A stretch of 52,483 bases of DNA from an uncultured Slackia sp. (GCA_900553775.1 USEZ01000001.1:1-52483); one strand, 5' to 3'; positions 14,999 through 23,789 are shown, counted from the first letter of the stretch. Translations and numbers: made by a program. Notes: a model not told the origin generated them from the sequence alone.

Positions 14999-16774
14999 AT
15001 GCCCATGCTTGCCAGCGAAACCGAGAAGCTTTATCCCGCTTCGAAAACCCTGGTGCGCGACAAGGTTGCCAGCCGCATCCACGCCAAAGACCACACGCTC
15101 TATGCGTTCGACGAAGGCGCCTGCGAATGCGCGGCTGATTTCATGGGATGGGCCGATTTGGGAACGAACCCGCCATATCCCTGCGAGAAAATCCAGGCAT
15201 TCGCGGCCGAAGCCATCGCCGATGGTATCGAAACGGTGCTGTTGATCGGCCAGGGCGGCTCGACCCAAGCGCCGATGACCATCACCAAATACAACAAGAT
15301 CGACCGCAACGCCGTCGATTTCAAAGTGCTCGACTCCGTGTCGCCCGTGCGCGTGCGCACGATTCTCACAGGCATCGACCTGGAGAAAACCCTCGTGCTG
15401 GTATCGAGCAAATCGGGCGGCACCATCGAGATGCGCAGCGTGCTCGATGCCGTAATCGACCATTTCGCCGAATCCATGCCGGCCGAGCGCGTCGCCTCCC
15501 ACCTCGTGGCCATCACCGACCCCGGCAGCGGCCTTGAAGCGCGCGCCCGCAGCGAGCACTGGCGCGCATGCTTCCCCGGCGAACCCACCGTGGGCGGCCG
15601 CTTCAGCGCGCTGTCAGTGTTCGGCCTTGTTCCCGCCGCGCTCGCCGGCATCGACCTGGCCGATTTCCTCGGCCATGCCAAAGAAGCCGAAGCCGCATGC
15701 AGCGAAGACGCCGTGGACAACCCCGCCATCGCTCTGGCATCGTTCCTTTTCGACAACTACCTGGCAGGACGCGATAAGTTCTGCTTCTTCACGCCGAAGC
15801 GCGGGCGCGTTTTGGGCCTGTGGATCGAGCAGCTGGTGGCCGAAAGCCTGGGCAAAAACGGCCTGGGCATTCTGCCGAACATCGAAATCGACACGCTGCT
15901 TTTGGCCGAAGACCCCAAAGACCGCTGCGTGATCACCTATTCCACCAAAACCGACCTGTGGGACGAACGCAAGAATTTCGACCTGAGCCTGGCATACCTC
16001 GACGACGCCATTCCGCGTCTGTCGTATCGCATCGAAAGCGTGGCCGAGCTGGCCGAGCACTTCGTGATGTGGGAATACGCCACCGCCATGTGCGGCTACC
16101 TTTTGAAGGTATGCCCGTTCGACCAGCCCGACGTGGCATCCACCAAGGCGGCGGCGCTGAAGATTCTGGAAGAAGGCCAGCCTGCGCCCGATTTCGAAGA
16201 GCCGTTCATCGGGCACGTCCATATGGGCGAGGCCGAAGTCACCATGGCCCCCTGCGTCAAGGCCGACACGCTCATGGACGCGCTCTACCGCCTGTTCTCG
16301 TCGGTGCAGCCGGGCGATTATTTCGCGCTCAACGCATTCCTTCCCTTCGATGGCGAAGGCCGCCGCGAGGCTCTCGAAACCATCCGTCACGGCGTTGCCG
16401 ACAAGCTGGGCGTGGCATCGTGCCTGGAAATCGGGCCGCGCTACCTGCATTCCACCGGCCAGCTGCACAAAGGCGGCCCCAACAAGGGCGTGTTCCTGCT
16501 TATTTCCGCCGACGAGCTCAAAGACATCCCGCTTTCCAACGTGGAGGCCGAAAGCCTGGGAACGCTCGCGAAAGCGCAGGCGGCGGCCGACCTGTCCATT
16601 CTGATCGACCGCGGGCGTCGCTGCATGCATCTGCACCTGCCCGACAACTCGGGCGTCACGATCCGCGCGCTCGGCGATGCCGTGACGCGCGTGCTCTACC
16701 GCATCGACGCCGAACGCGAAGCCGCAGCAGCGAAGGCGGCCGCAGAAGCGGAAGAAGATTCGTCCGAAGCGTAA
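14999..16774 (+). CDS. pgi: Glucose-6-phosphate isomerase
   Basis: 591 residues. It interconverts glucose-6-phosphate and fructose-6-phosphate in glycolysis and gluconeogenesis. SIS-domain features are visible: LIGQGGSTQAPMTI, VSSKSGGTIEMRS near residues 135-150, and VGGRFSALSVFGLVPAALAG, the PGI signature region. The C-terminal part has GPRYLHSTGQLHKGGPNKG, the segment with the catalytic His and Lys found in long PGI-like enzymes such as those fused with or resembling the transaldolase-PGI forms. A short Ala/Glu tail ends the protein. The start is at 14999 or 15005; GAGAAAGAG lies just upstream. It appears monocistronic. Confidence 0.9.
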   Translation: MPMLASETEKLYPASKTLVRDKVASRIHAKDHTLYAFDEGACECAADFMGWADLGTNPPYPCEKIQAFAAEAIADGIETVLLIGQGGSTQAPMTITKYNKIDRNAVDFKVLDSVSPVRVRTILTGIDLEKTLVLVSSKSGGTIEMRSVLDAVIDHFAESMPAERVASHLVAITDPGSGLEARARSEHWRACFPGEPTVGGRFSALSVFGLVPAALAGIDLADFLGHAKEAEAACSEDAVDNPAIALASFLFDNYLAGRDKFCFFTPKRGRVLGLWIEQLVAESLGKNGLGILPNIEIDTLLLAEDPKDRCVITYSTKTDLWDERKNFDLSLAYLDDAIPRLSYRIESVAELAEHFVMWEYATAMCGYLLKVCPFDQPDVASTKAAALKILEEGQPAPDFEEPFIGHVHMGEAEVTMAPCVKADTLMDALYRLFSSVQPGDYFALNAFLPFDGEGRREALETIRHGVADKLGVASCLEIGPRYLHSTGQLHKGGPNKGVFLLISADELKDIPLSNVEAESLGTLAKAQAAADLSILIDRGRRCMHLHLPDNSGVTIRALGDAVTRVLYRIDAEREAAAAKAAAEAEEDSSEA

Positions 16775-16809
16775 GGGCGGCGAAACCCGATATCGTCGAA
16801 ACCTCCGAA

Positions 16810-16840
16810 GCGGTCAGGCACCTGCGCCTGGCCGCTTTTT
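16810..16840 (+). terminator. pgi terminator
   Basis: A 10-bp stem (16810-16819 with 16826-16835, one G-T pair), 6-base loop and five T residues follow 36 bases after the pgi stop. Confidence 0.9.
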
Positions 16841-16949
16841 CATGCCGTCGCACGGCGAGCGGCCGTGCCATCCCTCCATTCCCCCATTCCTCGAATTGCA
16901 CAAAAACGCCGCTGCGAACGATGCCCGAAAGCGCGCGTAGCGCCGAAAA

Positions 16950-17166
16950 GCTATACTGCAGAACTAGGGAACTTTACTAGGGAACTGAGGAACTTTACTG
17001 CGGAACTAGGGAACACAGCTCAGACCCGATTCGAGAGAAAACGCAAGCATCGGGGCTTTCCGTGAAAACCGTCCGGCGCTATATATCGCAATTGCTCGAC
17101 GAAGGAACCATCGACGCCATAGGCGCCATGAACAGCCCGAATCGCAGATATCGTCTGAGCCGATAA
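16950..17166 (+). pseudogene. Winged-helix C-terminal remnant with short direct repeats
   Basis: One frame reads EKTQASGLSVKTVRRYISQL, LDEGTIDAIGAMNSPNRRYR and LSR, then stop: a C-terminal winged helix like those ending AlbA_2/HATPase-type accessory ATPases. Just upstream another frame reads TAELGNFTRELRNFTAELGN, encoded by near-identical 17-base copies 42 bases apart (16956-16972 and 16998-17014) and two GGAACTTTACT units. Such repeats typically precede this winged helix, so a frameshift separates them. No start codon, ribosome site or ATPase domain remains. It is probably a fragment left by deletion. Confidence 0.5.
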
Positions 17167-17189
17167 AAAGCATGGGCCGAAAACAACCA

Positions 17190-17217
17190 AGGCGGGCAGG
17201 GAAAACCCCGCCCGCCT
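17190..17217 (-). terminator. Terminator of the SLH-protein gene
   Basis: An 8-bp GC-rich stem (17190-17197 with 17210-17217) lies 33 bases after the stop on the minus strand and is followed there by TGGTTGTTTT. Confidence 0.8.
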
Positions 17218-17250
17218 CGCAATCGGCAACCATCAGCCTAGACGGCTGCT

Positions 17251-18858
17251 CTACATCACGCCGCCCTCGATGGCGTTCATCATGACCTGTGCCATGGTAG
17301 CGCGCGTCACGACGCCCTGCGGACGAACATGGCGCCCATCGGGCTCGCTCACGCCGTTGACGACGCCGTTGTCCATGCACCAGGCAACGCTCTCGCTGGC
17401 CCAAGAGCTCACTTCGTCGTGGCCTTGCGTCGAAAGCATGTCGGACCAGTCGGCACCGGCAATATCCGCACCGCGGAACGATGAGGCGGCGCGGGCCACC
17501 ATCGTGCACAGTTCCTCACGCGTGATGGTGTCGTGCGGGTCGAAACTGGCCGTGCCGTCAGGATGCACGCGCCCGCCAATCACTCCCGTGCCCACGGCCC
17601 AGTTCGCCGCGTTGGTATACCACGTGTAGCCCTCGACATCGGCCATGCCGGTCCGGTTGTCCTGGTAGTGGTCGAGATCCATTTCAGGCGTGAAATAACG
17701 GCACAGAATCACGGCGGCCTGGGCGCGCGTCAGCGTGTCATCGGGACCGAAAAAGCCCGTATCGCCATAACCTTGGACCAAGCCATACGATGCCGCATAC
17801 ATCACCGGCTCGTAATACCACGACCCAGGCGCGACGTCGAGGAAGTCTTGCAGCTCGAGATTCCGATCGACGATTCGGAAGTTGACCTCTTTAACGCCCG
17901 CGAACGCACCGCCTATCGCTTTGACGATAACGGTTGCCGTGCCGGGCTCGATGTTGTTTTCGTACGAGAGCGTGTAATCGACGCCCTCCTCAAAAACGCG
18001 CCCCTCAAACGATACGACGGGCTTCGGACACACAGGCTCTCCCGTATAATCATACGAATCGTCGGGGAGGCGTATCTCGATCTGGGACATATCGATGAAG
18101 CCAGACGAAGTCACCGAAACGCAGGTCGCCCTTCTCAAGTCTCCATTGACCAGGCAATAGACACCCGTCCGACCAACCGCAATCGGCGTAAAACGCACAA
18201 GCGGCTGACACGTGCCATCGTCATACTTAATGCGCTCAATGGAATCGAGGCGCAGAATCGACTCGTCGGCTATCACCCATTCAACGACGTCCGTGTCCGA
18301 TGTATATGGACCGTAAAGGCCGGGATATTCGCCCATCAACTCATAAATCACATCGACTGCGGAGTTATCCGGAGCATAGATTGCAAAGCAAGAAGAATCC
18401 ATATCCATGGTGAGCTTGCCTTGAGACTCAACGGAATAGTACCGATTCCAAACCTCGCCCTCGACACCACGAGAGTCGACGAAGCACACTCTCTTAGCCT
18501 GCCACATATCGGGCCACAGGACTCCTTCGGGAGGGTCTATTTCGCACCTAAAGCGATTGTTGCCCATCGGGGAAGCTTCAAGCTTCCATGAAGTGCCCTC
18601 GTCGACCGATTCCAGCCAGACCGCCGTGACCGTCGTTCCCGGAGCGGCCTGCACTTCCAAACGCGCATCGTCTCCAGGCATAATCACCCTGGGAAGCGCT
18701 TCGACCGATACGATTTCCGACGATGCCGCCGGCGCGGCCGTAGTCGCCCCCGCAAGGTCCGCCGAAGCATCTTCTTCAGCTGCGAGCGCCAGGGTCGGCG
18801 TGCAAAGCATCAGGGCACCTGCGCAGAACAACGCCGCGACAAAGCCCGCAATCCTCAT
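17251..18858 (-). CDS. Secreted surface protein with three S-layer homology domains
   Basis: 535 residues from the ATG at 18858. A signal peptide is clear (GFVAALFCAGALMLCTPTLA, cut near ALA-AEE). Residues ~45-330 are an extracellular beta-rich region with a bacterial Ig-like or MBG-type unit (YDYTGEPVCPKPVVSFEGRV, VDYTLSYENNIEPGTATVIV). The C-terminal ~190 residues hold three SLH repeats (LDVAPGSWYYEPVMYAASYG, LTRAQAAVILCRYF; ITREELCTMVARAAS; VTRATMAQVMMNA) that anchor to the cell wall. The ATG at 18858 lacks a ribosome site. A strong AAGGAGGAACGC-ATG start stands at 18887 but in another frame, separated by an 8-base C tract; see the tract entry. Confidence 0.9.
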   Translation of the reverse strand: MRIAGFVAALFCAGALMLCTPTLALAAEEDASADLAGATTAAPAASSEIVSVEALPRVIMPGDDARLEVQAAPGTTVTAVWLESVDEGTSWKLEASPMGNNRFRCEIDPPEGVLWPDMWQAKRVCFVDSRGVEGEVWNRYYSVESQGKLTMDMDSSCFAIYAPDNSAVDVIYELMGEYPGLYGPYTSDTDVVEWVIADESILRLDSIERIKYDDGTCQPLVRFTPIAVGRTGVYCLVNGDLRRATCVSVTSSGFIDMSQIEIRLPDDSYDYTGEPVCPKPVVSFEGRVFEEGVDYTLSYENNIEPGTATVIVKAIGGAFAGVKEVNFRIVDRNLELQDFLDVAPGSWYYEPVMYAASYGLVQGYGDTGFFGPDDTLTRAQAAVILCRYFTPEMDLDHYQDNRTGMADVEGYTWYTNAANWAVGTGVIGGRVHPDGTASFDPHDTITREELCTMVARAASSFRGADIAGADWSDMLSTQGHDEVSSWASESVAWCMDNGVVNGVSEPDGRHVRPQGVVTRATMAQVMMNAIEGGVM

Positions 18859-18862
18859 CGCC

Positions 18863-18870
18863 GGGGGGGG
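18863..18870 (-). repeat. Poly-C tract (8) between strong start and SLH coding frame; candidate phase switch
   Basis: On the gene's strand, ATG at 18887 with AAGGAGG upstream opens MKGKFYPPRR and stops at a TGA that overlaps the ATG at 18858 (ATGA). With nine Cs the same start would read MKGKFYPPPAMRIAGFVAAL, a complete signal peptide in frame with the mature protein. With eight, as here, expression would depend on re-initiation at 18858. This is the design of a slipped-strand contingency locus; a homopolymer sequencing error is the alternative. Confidence 0.65.
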
Positions 18871-19037
18871 TAAAACTTTCCTTTCATGCGTTCCTCCTTG
18901 TCCTCGAACACGACGTCAAGCCGCCGAAAGGCAGCTGCCGTCCATCCTGTTTCATTGTACGACCCAGCAAGCGAAGCGATAAACCCGTTCGCCGAATGGC
19001 GCATCCCTTACCGCAGAATATCCCCGGGAACGCAAAA

Positions 19038-19063
19038 GCGGGCGAAGGATATCCCTCGCCCGC
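19038..19063 (-). terminator. panF terminator
   Basis: GCGGGCGA (19038-19045) pairs with TCGCCCGC (19056-19063), with further inner pairs. On the minus strand it is followed by TTTTGCG. It lies 33 bases after the panF stop. Confidence 0.8.
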
Positions 19064-19095
19064 TCGGGGTCATTGCGCGCAAACGCGGATTCGCG

Positions 19096-20592
19096 TTACT
19101 TCTCGGGGAAGAACACCGCGAGCATTTTCTTGTCGCTCGGCTTGCCCAGATACGATCCCGCAACCATGAGCACGAGCGCCACCGTGATGCCGATCACGAT
19201 CTGGTGCAGGCCGAACAGCTTGAATCCGACTGCCATGCACAGGCAATACGTCAGCGTGCCGCCCACCATGGACGCGATCGCGCCCGTCTTGTTCGCGCGC
19301 TTCCAGAACAGCGCGCCCACGAACACCCAGCAAAACGCCGTTTCGAGCCCGCCGAAGGCGAACATGTTGATCTTCCAGATCACATCGGGCGGCGTGATGG
19401 CCAGCACGAATACGACAATGCCGATGCCCAACGTGGCCACCTGGCTGAAACGCGAGACGCTTTCATCCCGCACCTCGGCGCCTTTTTGCTCGGCACGATG
19501 CAGCCACAGGTCTTTGATGATCGCCGAAGAAGACGCGATCAGCAGCGACGAGACCGTCGAGATGGACGCCGCAATGGGGCCCACGATCGCAATGCCCGCC
19601 AGCCACGGAGGCAGCGTCTGCGCAATGGCGATGGGAATGATGTTGTCGACGCTGCTGCCGTATGCGGCCAGATCGTCGGTCAGCACGCCCGCAGCCAACG
19701 TGCCCAGCGCCGTCACGCCGATCATCATGGCGCCGATAATCACCGTGCCCCAGATCATAGCCTTATGCAGCGACTTCGTGTCTTTATAGCCCATGCAGCG
19801 CACCACCGACTGCGGCAGGCAGAACGTCAGCACGCCCACCAGCAACCACTGCGTGAAATACAGCGAAAGGGGCATGGCGCCCGCAGCGAACGGCTCGAGC
19901 AACTCGGGGCGGTTCGCCTGAATGGTGGCCATCACGTTTTCGTAGCCGCCGCCTGCGGAAAAGATCCCGCCCGCCAGCACGGCGATGCCCACCAGCATGG
20001 CGATGCCGCACAGCGCGTCGGTCACCGCCACGCCGCGAAAGCCGCCCACCGCCGTGAAAATAATCACCGCGGCGCCGAAAAGAAACAGCCCCACCACGTA
20101 GGAATAGCCCGTGACCGCCTCGAACAGCTTCGCGCCGCCCACGAACTGCGCCACCATGGTGGCGCCGAAGAACAGCACCAGGATGAACGCCGCGGCCACG
20201 GCCAGGGCATTCGACTGGTAACGTTCGCGAATGACGTCGATCACCGTGACGGCGCCCAGCTTGCGCGACACGAGCGCCATCTTCTTGCCCATGATGCCGT
20301 ACAGCAAAAACAGCGTGACAACCTGCACCGTTGCCATGTACACCCAGCCGAATCCGACATTCCACGCCTGGCCGGGGCCGCCCACGAACGAGCTCACCGA
20401 TCCATACGTGGCAATGGTGGTCATGGCCAGCACGAAGCCGCCCAGGCCGCGGTCGCCGATGAAATATTCCTTGACGAACCCTCCCGATGCGCTCGCACGC
20501 GAACGACGGCGCACCATGATGGCGAGTCCCAGCGCGAACAGAAGAAATACCACGATGGGCACAAGGCCCGCCAATCCGATGGCGCTATTCAC
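19096..20592 (-). CDS. panF: Sodium/pantothenate symporter (SSS family)
   Basis: 498 residues from a GTG start with a GAGGGGG site 6 bases upstream. It shows about 13 hydrophobic membrane spans, among them LVPIVVFLLFALGLAIMV, VVGLFLFGAAVIIFTAVGG and IVIGITVALVLMVAGSYL. The solute:sodium symporter fold is supported by the GDRGLGGFVLAMTTIATYGS region after span 1, the family's sodium-site area, and by GPIAASISTVSSLLIASSSA. The next gene upstream encodes a YhdT-like protein, the usual PanF partner, and overlaps it by 8 bases. It imports pantothenate, the precursor of coenzyme A. SSS members for other substrates look alike, so substrate assignment leans on the neighbour. Confidence 0.85.
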   Translation of the reverse strand: MNSAIGLAGLVPIVVFLLFALGLAIMVRRRSRASASGGFVKEYFIGDRGLGGFVLAMTTIATYGSVSSFVGGPGQAWNVGFGWVYMATVQVVTLFLLYGIMGKKMALVSRKLGAVTVIDVIRERYQSNALAVAAAFILVLFFGATMVAQFVGGAKLFEAVTGYSYVVGLFLFGAAVIIFTAVGGFRGVAVTDALCGIAMLVGIAVLAGGIFSAGGGYENVMATIQANRPELLEPFAAGAMPLSLYFTQWLLVGVLTFCLPQSVVRCMGYKDTKSLHKAMIWGTVIIGAMMIGVTALGTLAAGVLTDDLAAYGSSVDNIIPIAIAQTLPPWLAGIAIVGPIAASISTVSSLLIASSSAIIKDLWLHRAEQKGAEVRDESVSRFSQVATLGIGIVVFVLAITPPDVIWKINMFAFGGLETAFCWVFVGALFWKRANKTGAIASMVGGTLTYCLCMAVGFKLFGLHQIVIGITVALVLMVAGSYLGKPSDKKMLAVFFPEK

Positions 20593-20878
20593 GGCAATCC
20601 CCCTCTTCCGCTTCGTCTTCGTCGTCAAGGTCGAAATCGGCGAACACGCGCTTGGCCAAAAACACCGCAACGGCGATAGCGAACAGCCACGTGCCCACCG
20701 TACCGCCGATAATCCATACGGGCGTGCCGAAAACCGTGGCATCGATTCCCGCCAGGCCGAACCCCCCGATCGCCCACACCGCAATGCACAGCACAAGCGC
20801 GACCACCGTCGCCTTCGCTTCCTTATTCGCCTGCATCATTTTCTGGCGGTAGGTCGATCCGCCTTTCGATGGCGCCAT
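20585..20878 (-). CDS. yhdT: YhdT-family small membrane protein (DUF997)
   Basis: 97 residues with two membrane spans (ATVVALVLCIAVWAIGGFGL and WIIGGTVGTWLFAIAVAVFL), a cytoplasmic basic N-terminus and a strongly acidic tail (DFDLDDEDEAEEGD). YhdT is regularly encoded with panF, and the overlap of 8 bases here indicates translational coupling. It is probably a small accessory subunit of the transporter. It carries a longer acidic tail than I would expect. Confidence 0.88.
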   Translation of the reverse strand: MAPSKGGSTYRQKMMQANKEAKATVVALVLCIAVWAIGGFGLAGIDATVFGTPVWIIGGTVGTWLFAIAVAVFLAKRVFADFDLDDEDEAEEGDCRE

Positions 20879-21147
20879 GCCGATCCCTTCTCGTGTGAAA
20901 AAATCCGATCATTTGCAATGCCATGCACGGGCAATGCCCTGCCCGCACGAGCGGCGCGCCCCTTGCGACACGTCCGGCTCCGCCGCCAGCGCATTCGTTC
21001 ATGGCCTCGGCCGCTCCCCTTGCTTCGCATGCCGAAAACGGCAGCCACATTGTATCGGCGCGTTTGCAAACGGTGCGGCACGGCCGATGGCGTGGCGGCC
21101 ATATTCGCAACATTGCCCGCATACGCCTTTGTGAACTGGTAAAACGG

Positions 21148-21176
21148 TTGCACCTATCGAACGAACAAGATATATT
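21148..21176 (+). promoter_or_regulatory. Promoter of the transposase-like gene
   Basis: TTGCAC (21148-21153) and TATATT (21171-21176) stand exactly 17 bases apart, about 85 bases before the ATG at 21262. It is one of the best sigma-70-type matches in the window. The 270-base stretch before it (20879-21147) shows no other gene. Confidence 0.65.
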
Positions 21177-21261
21177 TATGCGGGGTTTTGCGGGGTGTAG
21201 CGACGGCATCCCTGCAAAGACGCCCGAAGCATCCGACCGCATTCCCGACGAAAGGCCCGGC

Positions 21262-22887
21262 ATGCATCTGAAAAAAACGAAGCGCAACGGACGCGTGTAT
21301 CTTTCGGTCGTGCAGAACTACCGCGAAGGAAACGCCACCAAGACGCGCACGATAGAAACGATCGGCTATGCCGACGCCTATGAAAGCGAATTCGCCGACC
21401 CGATAGCCCATTTCGAAGCATACGTGGCCGAGCTGAACGAGCAGCGCCGCGCGAAGCGGGCGCCGATCGAATTCTCGTTCCCGCGCGATTGCGTCATCGA
21501 CGCCGATTGCACGGAATCGGCCCGATGGGGAATATCGATCGCGCTGGCCTATCTTGACGCCCTCGAAGCGAAACGCGCCATAACGCCTGGCGACTCGACC
21601 TGCGCAAACCGCAAAGAAGCACACAGGGAAGTCGCCGCCGCGCGGCGCGCCTTCGAGGTTTTCGCGGCCGAGCGCGTGCTGCACGCCTCGCCGAAACACG
21701 AAACCTGGGAACGGCGCGCATCGTTTCCGCGACGCTGCGATTTCGCCATCGACGAAGCCTACCGGGCGCTTTCCGTCATCGCCGCAGCCGACGGGCGCAT
21801 CGCCCGCGCGATGCGCGCCGCCTACGAGCGCATCAGGCCCGATCATGCGCCCTTGTCGTGCGCGCGCGTTGTTTTGGGAACGTTCGCCTTCAACGACGTC
21901 GATGACGTCGACTCGGCGCAAAACCGGCACCCGAGCGCCCGACATGCCGTCTGCCTGGCCATGGTGCTCGACGAAGACGGCATGCCCGCCGGATATCGCC
22001 TGATAGACGCAAACCCCGATGCGGCCGCCGTGCGCAACCTGGCGCGCGACGTCAAAGAAAGCCTCGGCGCGCAGCGGATCGTATTGGTGGCAGGACGGCT
22101 TTCGCACGCCGACGCCATCATGCGCACGCTTGCGGCGTCGGGAGACGGCTTCATCATGCACCGCCCCCTTGAAACCGCCGTCGAGGGCATGCGCCACTGG
22201 GTCGTCGACGAACGGGGCTACACCACCAGCCGATCGGGAAACTACCGCATCAAGTCGCGCGTGAGGTCGGCGACATTCGAAGCGGACGACGGAAACGACG
22301 ACGAGCAGCCCGCAGAGGCGAAGCGCACGCGCCATAAAGCGGCGGCGCGGCGCCTCCGCGTGCGCGACATCGTGTTCTGGGGTCGGGACTACGCCTTGCG
22401 CAAGCGGGGCGGGAAATCCGACGCTGCAGGCGACGACCTGGACGGATACGCCTGCATCGTCACGAGCGAAACCGACCTCGCCGCGCCCGAGGTGTTTCAT
22501 TCGTACCGAGAGCTCTGGCGTCTCGCCGAGCCGTTCCAGGTGCTGGAATCGGACTTCTCGCCTTCGCCCTACCCCACGCCGGGCGACGAGCACCTGCGCG
22601 CGCATTTCGCCCTTTGCTATGCGGCGTTTTTCGCGCTGCTCCTCGAACGCCGCGACCTCGGCTGGCGCTACAACGCCGCCCAGGTTGCCGACGCGCTCGG
22701 CCGCATGGAGGGAAGCCGCCTGGCGGAAAACTGGTTTTTGTTCGGATACCGAAGCGATGTGAGCGACGCGATCGAGCAGGCGGCGGGTGTGGAAACGGCG
22801 CGACGGCTGCGCACGCGGCAAGACATCCGCCGCGGCATCGCCCAGGCGCGAAAGCACATTCGCGGGGAAGGGCCCGCCCACACATAA
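21262..22887 (+). CDS. IS1634-like transposase-derived protein, catalytic residues lost
   Basis: 541 residues. The start MHLKKTKRNGRVYLSVVQNY, GNATKTRTIETIGYADAYES is typical of IS1634/IS4-group transposases, as is the C-terminal YRELWRLAEPFQVLESDF, RAHFALCYAAFFALLLE. In that family the DDE Asp residues lie in vLYDvTT and VADRGL. Here the matching segments read VVLGTFAFND and VAGRLSHAD (Gly278), so both Asp positions are replaced; the Glu (E423) is kept. The reading frame is intact with a good promoter and ribosome site (GAAAGG), no terminal inverted repeats were noticed, and codon use matches the host. This points to a domesticated, non-transposing protein, possibly DNA-binding (inference). 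Confidence 0.75.
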   Translation: MHLKKTKRNGRVYLSVVQNYREGNATKTRTIETIGYADAYESEFADPIAHFEAYVAELNEQRRAKRAPIEFSFPRDCVIDADCTESARWGISIALAYLDALEAKRAITPGDSTCANRKEAHREVAAARRAFEVFAAERVLHASPKHETWERRASFPRRCDFAIDEAYRALSVIAAADGRIARAMRAAYERIRPDHAPLSCARVVLGTFAFNDVDDVDSAQNRHPSARHAVCLAMVLDEDGMPAGYRLIDANPDAAAVRNLARDVKESLGAQRIVLVAGRLSHADAIMRTLAASGDGFIMHRPLETAVEGMRHWVVDERGYTTSRSGNYRIKSRVRSATFEADDGNDDEQPAEAKRTRHKAAARRLRVRDIVFWGRDYALRKRGGKSDAAGDDLDGYACIVTSETDLAAPEVFHSYRELWRLAEPFQVLESDFSPSPYPTPGDEHLRAHFALCYAAFFALLLERRDLGWRYNAAQVADALGRMEGSRLAENWFLFGYRSDVSDAIEQAAGVETARRLRTRQDIRRGIAQARKHIRGEGPAHT

Positions 22888-22951
22888 CCGGGCTTTCGCG
22901 CGCAGCCTCATGCAAGCCCGAAAGCCCGTCCAACCCTACGACGCCGCCGCA

Positions 22952-22985
22952 CAAAAAAAATGCCGCGCCCGAACGGGCGCGGCAT
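22952..22985 (-). terminator. Strong terminator of the LytTR regulator gene
   Basis: A 12-bp GC-rich stem (22960-22971 with 22974-22985) is followed on the minus strand by eight T residues. It lies 78 bases after the regulator stop and faces the end of the transposase-like gene, which may use the hairpin too. Confidence 0.9.
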
Positions 22986-23063
22986 CGCTATTCATCGGGG
23001 CGGTGCAGGCAAGATGGACACGCCGCGCTTCCCGAACGAAGGAACCGAGGCGCGAACCGAAGC

Positions 23064-23789
23064 CTACAGGCCCAGCGCTTTTTTCAAAGAGGACACGCGG
23101 CGGCGGGAAACGGGGATCTTGTCTTCCACGCCGTTCAGGGTAAGCAGCAACGTGCCGCCCGCCACGGGCTCAACCTCTTCCACCATGGAAAGGTTCACCA
23201 GATATCCGCGATGCACGCGGAAGAACCCATGGCCGTCCAGGCGCTTTTCAAGCTGCGCCAGCGAAACCGTGGAGAAGTAGCGGTCGGAATCGGTCTGAAG
23301 ATACGCGTAGTCGTCGCGCGCCATGACATAGCGGATGCTGTCGATGGCGATGAGGATCTTCTTGCCGCCCTTTTCAACCGGGATGCGCTCGGATTGCGTC
23401 GCCTTCACATGCAGGGTGACATATTCGGTGGCGCGGTTCACAGCCTGGTGCAAACGATCGATTTCGACAGGTTTCACCAGGTAGTCGACCGCATTCACCT
23501 TGAAGCCCTCAAGGGCGTGCTCGCTGTACGCCGTGACGAAAATGACCGCCGGCGGGTTTTTCAGGCGCTGCAGCGCCTCTGCGAACTGGATGCCCGTGAC
23601 CTCGGGCATGCTGACATCGAGAAACAGCACATCGACCGGATAGCTCTGCATTTTCTCGATGGCCTCGCGCACGCTTGCGGCCTCGGCCAAAACCTCGACG
23701 CCGCCGACTTCGCCGAGCAGATAGCGCAGCTCGGAGCGGGCGGGCGCTTCGTCGTCTACGATAATCGCGTTAAGCAAAACGTCCTCCAT
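23064..23789 (-). CDS. LytTR-family response regulator
   Basis: 241 residues. The receiver domain (1-120) has the acidic pocket DDE, phosphoacceptor Asp in VDVLFLDVSMPEVTG, and conserved VTAYSEHALEGF and DYLVKP. The C-terminal LytTR DNA-binding domain (IPVEKGGKKILIAIDSIRYV, FFRVHRGYLVNLSMVEEVEP) binds direct repeats in DNA. It pairs with the LytS-type kinase encoded at 24176-25474. The start is uncertain: ATG 23789 has GGAGGA just after it, and a TTG four codons later could be the real start with that site. The two genes are separated by 386 bases, so it may have its own promoter. Confidence 0.93.
   Translation of the reverse strand: MEDVLLNAIIVDDEAPARSELRYLLGEVGGVEVLAEAASVREAIEKMQSYPVDVLFLDVSMPEVTGIQFAEALQRLKNPPAVIFVTAYSEHALEGFKVNAVDYLVKPVEIDRLHQAVNRATEYVTLHVKATQSERIPVEKGGKKILIAIDSIRYVMARDDYAYLQTDSDRYFSTVSLAQLEKRLDGHGFFRVHRGYLVNLSMVEEVEPVAGGTLLLTLNGVEDKIPVSRRRVSSLKKALGL

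Noticed and set aside
14972..16636. Long minus-strand open frames opposite pgi
   Set aside because: They are shadows of high-GC codon use; pgi has full motif support.
21154..22911. Minus-strand 585-codon frame opposite the transposase-like gene
   Set aside because: It lacks a ribosome site and reads as low-complexity Arg/Gly/Val; the plus strand has promoter, start and family motifs.
22900..23060. Possible gene between the transposase-like gene and the LytTR gene
   Set aside because: The region is occupied by a terminator and its T-run; no ribosome site or plausible start exists.
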